This document shows, in pieces, positions 12,701 to 24,700 of a DNA stretch of 64,000 nt. The notes beneath the pieces were generated by a model. That model saw only the letters and a list, made by a program, of their open reading frames with translations. It was not told the origin of the DNA and made no database searches. The translations under genes and the position numbers were made by a program. The number at the start of each line of letters is the position of its first letter. Position 1 is the stretch's first letter. The stretch is taken from the NCBI GenBank assembly GCA_021234535.1, contig CM037843.1, forward strand, positions 3,800,820 through 3,864,819, given 5' to 3'. The stretch comes from Stichopus chloronotus (Eukaryota > Echinodermata > Holothuroidea > Aspidochirotida > Stichopodidae).

Positions 12701-15700
12701 ACCATGTTCAGCCAGTTGATGTACATGATGTCTGCTGCAGCTTGCCCTTCATGACCAAAGATCCTGATTGATTGATTGATTGATTGATTGAGAAAGAAAA
12801 CAAGTGAACCTCATGGCGATACAAGAGGCACAAAATAACTGAAAATACCTTAAAACACACAATTAGTGTCAGCAAGATCCACTGTCAAATCAATTCAGCT
12901 ATCAGGCAGGTCAGCCTACAGACAGGTTTGGTTATTCACAGCAACTATTGTAAGTACTATACAGAAAATCAATATGCCAAAACTATTATGAAAAAAAATT
13001 TGAAATTCAGAAATATAGTACTTTTGCAATTTGCAGCTTCTAACACTGATATCAGGTCTTACAAAACACAAATTGATTTTGGAAATTATTCCTCAGAAAC
13101 GGGAATGCTGACCCCACCCAAACTTGCAGTATGTCACAAAATCAACCATTGGGTAATGTTCACATTTGTACAAAATGTGAGGAATTGTTTAGGCATGACC
13201 AGCAAAGATATGAAATGTAAGACACAGCAGGTTGAAAAATTCTTAGGAAAGTAACAAAACTTCCGATGGACATTTAAAGGCCATTGGTTGTCGTATTGTT
13301 ATCTCACGTGACATCACTCCCTGCTCGATGACTCTCTGCAAACATCACTAGTCGACGGTTACTCCTTGAACATAGAAATGAAACCTTGGTAGAGCACGTG
13401 TGTTCGTTTTACTATCACCATAGTATCATTAATTGCACATGAGTAAATGCAAATCGGCTGAAGGGAATTATCGAGGGAAGACGGATATCCCGTAAGATCT
13501 TCAGAAGATGACCAATGGCCTTAAAATACAATGACATTCACACAGAAATTTCAACTGCTAATTCCAGGTTGAGATATTGGAGAGCTCACGGAAGATACTC
13601 ACTTAAGAATATCTCTGTAGAGGCAGAGGTGCAGGCCGACACATTCGGCACGGCACTCTTCGTAGGACGAGCTGATCACGGGAAATTTGGAGTCCCAATT
13701 CTCTCCGGGTAAATACCAGGATGAGACCTTCAAGAATGAAAAGACACCAGCGTTTTACAGAGGGCAAACAGACACTATTACATATACATTTGACCATCTC
13801 TCTTTCTAACTTTTTAACTAACATTTGAATATCTAACATATTTAATAGCTACACATAATCATGGAAATCCCGACTGACAGAATGAAGAGAATTTTAAAAG
13901 CAAGTTTTCGATATCAGGATGGTAGACAAAAGAGGACAAAATGGGCAGCGAAACATTAGATGGCACACGAGCAGTAGCCAGCATCCCACTGTCCTGTTGA
14001 CTTTCAGATCACTTGTTGCCTGTGTCAACTTGCAGTCTAGAAACAGGACAGAAAAGGGGTTGCCATAGTAATTTCCTTCCATGTAGATTTGTCATTGTTA
14101 CAGCATTGTGACTAGTGTGAACAAAGCTGTGCAACTTTGTGAATGAATGCGCACGTCATTGTTATGGTGTCATTTTTAATGCACCATCATCTTCAAAACA
14201 AAATGCCTTGAATATGCCCTAAATATCAAGATACAATGCCATGTGTGCATGATCCTTAACTCTCTGTCCTGTTGCTCTACTGTCCTGAAAAGAAAAAACC
14301 TGATAAATTATTGTTAGCAGCAATCAGCCATCACTATCTAAGGAAAGGAGAGAATCACCTCACAGAATAAACAAGGCCATGTAAACAAATTGAATTCATC
14401 AATGAGTGCACTTTAAAAAAGCAAAAGTATGCTCCTTTGGTTCTTCTTTTTTTTGCTCATATGTTAGTTACCATATAACTGCAACATTTGGTACCCTACT
14501 AAAAAGGGACTGCACATGCCATTACATATCTGTTTATAATCAAAAGATTGTTAATATATGAACAATGAAAGGAGCAAAAAACAAAATTGTGTCTTAGCAT
14601 TCATGAGCCACCACTGTATAGTGGAATACTCAGTAGGGACCATTATATCATAGATAATCATAACTCAGTGGGAGGGACCAAGAATCAGGTAAAATTATCT
14701 ACAGAAAGTAGCATTTAATGACACTATCTGTGCATGACCTCTATAAGAGTCAAATTTCCAATATGGTATGATGTCATTACAGCATGACCTCTGTAGCAGC
14801 CCAGTTTCAACATGTTATGATGTCATTAGTGCATGTCCACTTTCAACCTCTGATTCAGAGATTCAGGTCTCACCTTCTCCTTTGTCTCAGGATTGATGAC
14901 TTCTTCTTTTTTAAAGTTGAAAGTTCCATCTTCCTCCTTCATGAAAAGCTTCCCACTGCCGTGGCCCAGGAGCTCGTGGAGTCCGACCTGTACTTCGAAG
15001 GACGGCGTCTTCAGCTCCCTGTAAAGTTCCTATCGTGGGCAAATGCGAGGTGTAAATGAAGCAGTCAGTTCTTGATCAATGCTGGATTGTGGAGTTGCAT
15101 CCGTGATTGGTAAATGTTTAGTTTAAAGCACTTAAAACAAATTTAGCGCTGAGCTAACGAGAATACAGAAACTAAATGAAAAAGTCAGCTATGGTATTCA
15201 TTTACAGGTTGATGGTCATTTTACAATTTATGAAGAGTTAAGTTTATCAGTTTGCATCTAGAGATTATTTTTAAGTGAAAGTTGTCTTCATTTAGTGCTA
15301 CCGTGAACTGTATTAATGTAATGGACACAAGTGACGAAGATGTGGTTGGTTCAGTCCATTCTCAGTCCATGTTAAAGACAGAGAAACAAAAGACTGATGC
15401 AAGAGCATTAATACATAACTTCATTTTGTGGGTTTTATTTCTCTTCTTTGCAAGAGTATTACAAGGAGAGTGTTTATCAAATAAGCATATGCTGTTTTAC
15501 AATAACAGATGGAAGATATTATGAATATACTTCACTTATAGAACACCAGATAATAACTAAAAGACAAATGAGCCCCTTTTATATCCACACCAAATCTTTC
15601 ACAAAATGCATGCAGAAGATGTTCAACCAGGAACCCTTTTTATTACATCAGTAATAAGGCATGCACATTTGAGCTTAAAGACACTGTTACATACCAGCCC

Positions 15701-18700
15701 TCTCCATGCGCACAAATCATATTCTCAAAACAAATAAGTGTTACATGGATATTAACTGGAACTTTTCTCTTACAAACAATGCATCAAGATCACATTTATG
15801 CTTTTAGTTATGTTGATTTCTGGACCAGCTATTGGACGAGGAAAGATAAAACAGCAGCATTCAGATAATTTTTGCAAATATTTAGCAAACTTTTATGGGT
15901 AGATTAAAGCATAGAGATTTACCATGTCACTCTTTTCTAGGAATGTTATAATTTGATCTTTGCTGTGTCCTGCCAAGACATTACCCAATGAGACGTTCTT
16001 GAAACCTTCGTTTTGCCGGATGGTGTCGTCTGAAAATATGACAGAGAAGACGGAATGAGATGTTGAACCTACAGTTACTTGTTCTGAAATTAGCATTAAG
16101 TTCTCTTGCTTGAACATTGAAGCCTTCGTTGTTCAGACCAAAATTGTCTTACTGCTTTACTGACAATATTGTCACGGTAAATCTGAAGCAATAATTAATA
16201 ACAGTCCAACTTGCGGTATGTCACTGCTATATGAAAAAGGTACATCAAAGACCCAATTTTTGTGTCTGAAAGTTAGCTGAATAGTTCCTTGTCCCTGAAG
16301 TAAGTTTCTCATATCTTTATTTTTATAACAAATTTGAGGCACTGTACATTCAATATTCAACAACTGAGGAGATGTATGATTTGAAGAAGCAAGGGGCATC
16401 CTCTTTGGACTGAAGAAACTCATTAAAGTCTTAACTTTCAAGGAACTGATTGCTAACTTATTATCATGTCTCTTGTGCGCATAAAAGATGTACCTTACAA
16501 TCAATCAATTAATGGATTGTATGAAAAAGCCCTGTTCTTTCTTCTCTCATCTGACATGCTTAACAGAGACCAGTTTCAAGACTAAAAAAGAGAGTCTTGG
16601 GTATGAAGGAAGATAACTTTCAAGAAATTGCAACTCTTTCATTAGAGCTTTACGACATGCACATTTAATGCATATATTTACATATAGTAACTAATAATCG
16701 GTCCATTTAAGGTTGATTCACTAAAAAAAATCAAGAGGAGAATTCATACCAACAACAGCAAAAACAAGTGCTACCATGGTGTTTTCACTGGGTCCATATT
16801 CGGACCCGAGCACTCCCCGTTCATTGACAGTCAGGTACTCATCTACCCAAAAGTATAACTTCTGCTTGGGCTACGAGTTTGTCATGAAGTCACACAAGTG
16901 CACCTTTTCCTTTGTTCATTGATATAACACCATGTATCATATCTACAGGTATGACAGTGAAGTGTTCTTAAGTTGTACACAAGGTGACTTTTGGAAGACA
17001 GACAGTGTACGTTTGTAAAACATTGGATTCGAGAAGCAGCTTGAGAACAGGGTCCTGGCATCATCGGTCAGACACCCGAGTACCTGACGAAGAGGGTAGT
17101 GCTAACATTCACAAGCATTAAGCTTTCTCACTCTCTAGAGTTTACATTTAGACTGTTTTAGTAGAATAAATCTTTTCTTTGTTTGACAGAAACTTTGCAA
17201 AATGTGAAAGAAGGCTTAAAATTAGCAGAGTGTAACCTTCTACAATACATGATCATAGCGTTGTTACATTGATGGCCTAACTTGATGATTCAAATATTCA
17301 CATCTTTGTAAGAACTGTTGAAAACAGTGTAAGGATTAAAGCCAAGATCCCGTCTCTTCTTGGAACAAACAATTTTGTGACATGGAAGGCATACTGAAAG
17401 TTTTCATTGAAGAGAACTGTTGGTTGAGTGGGTCAGGGACAATGTTGTACTTTTTGATAAATTACTTACAGTTTGGAATATTGATTCCAGCTGGGATGCC
17501 AGACGATGCAAAACTTAGAACCTCGAGAGACGTAAAATCTGGGCGGAGGAATGTGTCCTTCTCGTATTCTTTCGGCCAGGGTAGGAGTGGCAGGAAGGAC
17601 TCTGCATTCTCCACCAAAGAGCCAAACTTTGCACTCATCTCCTTGTTGACGATAGCCACGAATCCTTTACAGAAAACATCAAAAGAACACCAATCAAAGA
17701 TGGCCACTCTAGAGGCACTTTGAAGATCATGTGACATACATCTAGACAAGAGATGGCTTCATTCAGAAGTTGCAGAGTGAAACTCTGATTGGCAATCCAT
17801 TGGAAGTGTGTTTATATCTATTACTGTTTTTTGAGATATGATTTTTTGAAGTTTGATGCAAAATGCAAAAGTGATGATTTGGATGTTTGCACATTGTGAA
17901 TCTTTTTTTCTTAAGTCCTATACATATTGTCTGTTAATTACTTGCCATGTGGCTTGCACATTGGTGAGTGATAGCAGTATTTTTAAAAGGTGGAAATATG
18001 CGCTTCTAAGATATAATCCCATGGAGGCATATATAATTCTCAACTGTCCTTGAAATAAATGTTAAATAAACAAATGATAACAGATGTCCCTTGATATCAC
18101 AACTTCCCATATTTGGCCTTTATGGTTACTTACGATGCAATTGTTAAACAGAAAATTGCTTGCAAAATGGTCAATATTTGATGGATTTTGATGGAATGGG
18201 GCCACTTTCAACTTTTCAACTATGAATTTGGTTAACACTCCAAAATGTGTGTTTTATGTTACATGTCTGTTAAGGAGGGTCAAAGATGGTGAATAGAACT
18301 TGAGCAAATATTGGACAGATGGCGGGGGGGGGGGGGTTGACAAGTATTTGATTGTGATTGAATTATGCCATGAAATTAAGGGTAAAACTGCAACGACATT
18401 GTGCCATGCAATGGTATGAAGTATATAACAGCAAACATGAAAAGCAAGTAACAAGTAGGTGATGTCATAACAGAAACTTGGGCAGATTCATTCCCCATTT
18501 TGTGTTCAAACACAACAAATTTTAACTTTTACATACTGTCATTCTTCAAAGTTTGTGAAACATGGTCAGAAAATTCTCACCTTCCCATTCACCTCGCACT
18601 CCGAATGGATCTCTGTACGTCTCAATAAAACCTATGTAACTGAGGAAGACAAAAAAATTAACAGGTGGAGGAATATAATAAAATTGCCTCTATGAAAGAA

Positions 18701-21700
18701 ACGTTAGCAAGCACACCTTCAAAGATAGATGATATCAGACATATGTTCATCCTAACATGACGAATCTCAAAAGTGATTTTTGAGCTACACATTGGTATTT
18801 ATATCTTATTATCCATTCACTTGATGGCTTTGATCAAGGGACAAAATGATAAAATGACTTTTCGGAAAAAATCTGCAGAGTGATAACAGCGTGACTAAAA
18901 CTGAGCAATGTATTAACAAATGAAAAAAAAAATCACAGAATGAACCTTTCTGCTGTATCATATTTGATTACTTACACCAATGAGTATTACCACTTAATAT
19001 ACACAAGTTTGGTGACCAAAGCCAATTCTAACACAACTCTGCTATATAAATTCTCCTAATTTTTAGGGACGATTTACTTTTTGAAAGATTTAAGGAATTT
19101 TTTAATCATATCTAATATGACAAGTGGCAAGGTGCAATTTTTTTTTCCAAAGACAAGTGATTGTTTATAGGTTCAAAACCCTGATGGCCACTTTCTGGGT
19201 AACACACTTTCAGCTGTCGGACCTTCATTGTTCTCCCGTTTAGTGATAGAATATCAAATGAAGAGACCACAGTTGAAGAATCCTTTACAACATGACAAGG
19301 AAAACTTATGAAGAGTATGGATCATGCTGAAGTAAAATATCCTAAATAGCTGTTTCAAATGCAAGTAAGTACTGAGAGCCAATACCCTTCGACGATTGGT
19401 CCGGTGTCCCTTATCCAGTACCGAGAACCTTCCATGTGGGCCTGCACTGATCCCGAACTGAAACTGCCGATGTAACCGTCAAGCATCTTCACTTCGTTAT
19501 CATTGGCCGCAAATTCCTGCGAGGTAACAATAAACAACAGTAAGATACTTTGCACCACGCTGGCAGATTTGCAATACGACAGAGGTAAATTTAGCAGGCT
19601 CTCGAGTGGACTTAGGCAAGAAAAGGAGGATGATACTCCTCGATGAAACTGGAGAAAATTAGGATTATGTAAATCAAAAGTACAAGTAGGTCCTGTTCAG
19701 GCTTACACATGTAGCTTTCATCAAAAATTACCACCTGTGCTGATGATGTGCTAGGACACTTTTCGACAAACTTGACCACCATCCACCATTCCCCAGCTAT
19801 GGTTGACAATAATGCAGAACATAATCCACAATTGTTGTTCTTCCTTTTTGATTTATGGTACGTCAAGAAGGTTGTACAATGTAGGATAATGTAACATTTA
19901 CAAAAATAAAGGAGGAGAAGAAGCGGGAAGGTACAAAAAGTAGGAGAGAGCAGCACACTGAGTAACTTGAAAGCCTGCAGACTATGGGGCATGGACCTTT
20001 TTTCATTAGCTTTGTGACCCACCTCAGGGGAAAACCTAACTTTAGCACAAAACAGTTTCTTTGTTATAACTATTGACAAATCTGGTCGATCTCACGTGCA
20101 GAAGTTGCACATTTTAGAGAAAAGTGAGAAAATAAACCCATTTTTTAACTAAAAAATTGGCGTAATTTGACCGATCAAATGTACTGTCTGAGAGTGTTTC
20201 GGTAGGTTGCACTTTTTTCAGCCAATCAGATAGCTGGTACTGTAAATACCCAACATAAACTTGGTTTGTCAGCAATGATGCCGTGGTTGTGAAGAAAGAT
20301 GAAGTGTTTTGCCCATATTTCTGGGGCTTCTGGCGATATACGACTATTTCAATAAGACACATGGTTGAAGTATTTACAAGCAGTTCATGTGTGGAAAGAT
20401 TTAGGTGGCTGTCAGGAAGAAATTTTGTGGAAGAACTCGACGAAGTCTATGAATCTGACGCTTCATCAAAACAAGTTGGCCTACCATACCGTACCTCGGA
20501 ACGTGGATACCATAAAAGATGTTACCAGTATTTCACTGACATCTCAAAACAAAGACGAGCGCTTGCCTTGGAGACCAAAAGAAAAGTCTCACGAAAAAAA
20601 AGGAACCGATGGTAAGCTTCCGTTACAAAAGATATAAGCCTAGCCTCAGCGAACGAACAGTCACATTGTGAGTTATTTAACTTTAGCCTAGGCCTTGGCT
20701 AACAAGTATCAACATCCTGGAGCTTGTTTCATGTTCATGTAAGAAGACAAAATGCAATCCATCAGCAAACCCTGAAGACTGCTGCTCTAGAGTTGGAATG
20801 GCCTGCATGGATATGTGTTCCTGTGAGAACTGCCAGAACCAATCTACACTATACCCAGCTTTTGAGGAAGATGAAGCCAGTGATGATGGATATGATGATG
20901 AACAATATCTGGGAGAATTTGAGAAGCCTGAAGAATAGTTTTGTTTCAGCTGAATGTAGAGTTATTTCCAGTTGAGTAAGGTGGGATGAGATACAGTAGG
21001 TGTGCTAGGACCCAGTACATTTGTTGCTGTAACATGTTTTAAAACTAGATCATGGTCAAGACCTAGTTGATGGTGTGATGTGCTGGAAACCTCTCCCCAG
21101 GTTCCAACATGCAAAGTGCTACAAACTAGGTGGTAAAGACCAAGTTTATGGGGTTATGTGCTAGAAACCTCTCCCTCAGGTTTCAACATGCAGTATTAAA
21201 AAAAGCATTCTACATAGTAAAGACCTAGTTGATGGGGTGATGTGCTGGAAACCTCTCCGCCAGGTTCCAACATGCAAGGTGTAAAAACGGTTGGTGATTA
21301 ATATCAAGTTGATTCAGCAATATGCAGGAAACAACTCCCTCCACCACATGTTCCACTATTAATTGCAAAGTAAAGCTAAAGGGGTACATGTGAGAATGCT
21401 TATGTATTAATGGCACCTTAGACTGATCATACTGTACATGAAGATGCAATTAACATGGTTTCATGTAATACCCAAACTATTATCTTGTTCAGATCACTTT
21501 GTAAAAATGTCACAATATTTTCTGATTCCGCTGGTCTGATTTGAACATTTGATGCACATGCAGGCTTTGGATCTTGCAGGAACTGGCAGATGACTTACTT
21601 GATGTATATGGAAACCTCTGGCAGACTTAAGTATTTATTGGCATACTGCATTAAAGCAGGAGAATAACTTGGAGATTTCTTACTAACTTGTGAGATATAC

Positions 21701-24700
21701 CTACTGATTTTGAAAACAGCCATATTTACTTGTAATTCATAAGAGTGGATATACTGTTACAAAGGATGCTGATCATTCTAACACTGGAGTAAAAATGATA
21801 GGGTTGTGCAAAAGATTAAATGTTTTGTATGTTGGGTTGAATGGGTTCTATTGCATTTGCACATCCACAGCATTATACATGGTTTTGTGGATGAGAAGAC
21901 AAGTTGCCAGAAGATATTACACCAATATTACTGTATGTGATGTTGCATTCTTAGGTCACTTAACTTTGACTAAGAACATCAACATTCTTAACTTTCAGAT
22001 AAGGAACATAATGAAATGCGAGTCACTAGGTTAGGGTTATAGCAGTAGTGTAGATACTATAGGATATTTTTTTTTTGGGGGGGGGAGAGATTTCTGACTT
22101 GGATTTGAAAATGGGATTTGAAAACGGGGGTTAGGGGTGTAAGCTTTTCTGAGTCGGTGAGGAGGGTGCAATAGACGGGGAATGGTGCTCCATTTAATAC
22201 TAGATGGGTAGATGGAACTGATTTCCAGGAGTTCTAACTTTTTAGATGGCAAATTTCCTTAATTTTCTTCTGGCAGAGGGGGGAGGGGAACAGTTGCCAC
22301 CTGTAGCTGCACCACTAGCTTGTAGTGATGTGGAGAACCATGTCTGCTATATTTCCCTCCATTTCATCATTACAATATAAAATGTCAGTCATGTGATCAG
22401 CTGTGAATTATTGTCATTTGATAAAGCGACATAAGCAAAAGAACGAGTTCTTTACATTCAGCGTACAAATAATACAATTATACAAATTGTGAGTGATTGT
22501 TTATGTTAATTATTGTGACTGCCACAGAAATATCCCCACCACCCTTACTTAAAATGTCTCTTCAATAGGATATGGCACATGAAAATTATGGGTGTGATGT
22601 ACTCAGACATTGACAGTCACTTTATCATAAAATGAAAAATATGTGTTTGAGGGCAGTCAGAAAATACTATGTGCTCTTTAACACCATGCCTGTGTGATAT
22701 GATGGGCAATTAAAAAGGGAATGAAGTTTTTCATTGCTTCTCATAACTAATTTGATCTCTCCAACCTTTATTCAACATTTGTCATGTGGGGTGGGGAGGG
22801 ATTGGTCTGTGAGTACTAGGGTAGGACGTTTTACTTTAAAATAGCCAGTTTGCTACTCAAGTCATGTTCCCCACTGTTGACTGTTACAAGAACTGCTTAA
22901 AGTCATCACATCTTTTACCGCCTCCAGTAGAGCTTTAATATGCGCATCACTTGAAAGCCATTTTCATGAACTTGAAGACAATCAGACAGACAAGACCACA
23001 TGTCAGGTAAGCTGAGATATGAGGTTTGTATTAGTCTTAGGTGACGTAAAATACGAACAGAAAATTAGAGTTATTGATGAAAAAGTTTACCTTTTTTTTT
23101 TTTTGTTGCAGTGTGCGAAAGATGTATTTCACAGTTGGTTTCACATGTTGTCACTAGTCCCACATAATGGAAACTCACTCAGCATAGGCCTAGTGCTCCA
23201 AAGCCATGTTCAGTTTATATATATATGCTGTCACTGTAATCTTTACATTCCCTAACCCTTCTATCATCACCTACTATAAGATATCCTGGTACAATGTTGC
23301 CCTAGGTCTAGACTGCAGACCGTCAGGCCTACTGCTGGTATTTTCTCAAGCAGAATATTACTCTTCCAAAGTATAAGTAGATTAAGTTGGCTAGCAAAAA
23401 CAAATATGGGGGGGCTCATATCAGTTTTATCATAGGCCTACACTGTTCGGTAGCCTAATTCTTGGCGTAGCAATGTTATTTTGAGTGGGGGACCTTGGAT
23501 GAGAAGTAAATGCCCCGCAAAAAACGGATCCACACATGGGTAATTTGGAGTGGGGTTTAGGGACCTGGTGGCCTTTAGTGACAAACTTAAAATTACTGTC
23601 GGATTTTGGGCAAATTTTTAAGGGGTGCAGTGACCCCCAACAGTGTTATGGGGGTAATCCCAGTGCCTGCGCATACCTGTGCAGAATTCATAGCATTCAG
23701 TAGGTTGGCACTGGAAACCACTTAACATCATGGCAAATGCTGGGCTTTTTCAATTTTGGAAGGGACTGAGGGGGTCTATGTGGCGATCAAAAGGCCGTCT
23801 GGTCCGATACGGACAGTCCGATGTCCCTATGTTTAAAGGTTATTCAGAAAAACATAGGCCTAGTGAACATGCTTCAGGCCCTACAGTCAAGTACTTAGGG
23901 GAGGTGAGAGATACAGTATTACGCCGGTTAAACAAACTTTTGTTTTGCAAACTGTGAAAACATGCATTTTTGCCCTTTTCTATCCAACTACTGTCGTATT
24001 ACTGTACAGAAACTAACTTTTTCTTGTGGAAGATTTTCATCCATTTCCCCGTTCTGTTCACTGCCATTCCTTACATGACCCAAAAGTACTAGCAATGGGC
24101 TTCGTAATTTTCGCGAAAACAGTACATACACAGCACAATTGTAGGTTGCGTCCTTTCACAATTCGCATAAATTAACGGTTTCGTTCTCGTTAATGTGCAA
24201 CAATTGAGTGCGGGATCGCTCAAATTCTTTTAGTGCCAGTCTTCATCTACGTGATGTTCAATTTTCAGGTCTTCCAGTGAGGTGGGTCACAAAAGTCGAG
24301 TTTTAAAGCCTTTTCGACTGCATGTCCCATAGTCTACTGTTGATGAAAACTGTCGCTCGAGAAATTTAAGCTTGATCAATCATCTCTGCTGATCTGTAAA
24401 TTTTAAACCCACCTTTGCTTTCTTCAAATTCTCCACAACTTGTGCCATGAGAGGGGCGTAGTCACCACGACTCACGACAAAAGTCACGTTGTCAAAGTCA
24501 TGAGCGCCAAAGCACAATTCTGAATCAGAATCTATGATGGGAGAAAGAAAAAAAAGGGGGAAGGAAATACCAGTTACGATATTTGTTTCTTTGGGATTAT
24601 ATTCTGTTTACCTTTTTAAATGAGTTAGATGCTTGATAAATGACTTGTTCAAAGTGCTGCACCAATGACACCAGTGAGAAATTAAATTGGGATAGCTGTA

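Larger units (their letters stand above)
19979..24335. mobile_element. Candidate DNA transposon in DPP3 intron 6
   Basis: The left end reads AGACTATGGGGCATGG, then TTTGTGACCCACCTCAGGGG. The right end is its diverged reverse complement (CCAGTGAGGTGGGTCACAAA at 24273-24292 and CATGTCCCATAGTCT at 24321-24335). A third colinear match (CGATC...GTTGCACATT...GAGA) extends the inverted repeats to perhaps 150 bases. The unit is 4357 bp and fills most of the 4.9-kb intron. Inside are a two-exon CXC-domain gene and a minisatellite. I see no clear target-site duplication and no transposase, so the class is unknown; it could also be an old composite insertion. Confidence 0.55.

Noticed and set aside
19612..20079. 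155-residue open frame on - between DPP3 exons 6 and 7
   Set aside because: It overlaps the left inverted repeat of the candidate transposon and has no family features.
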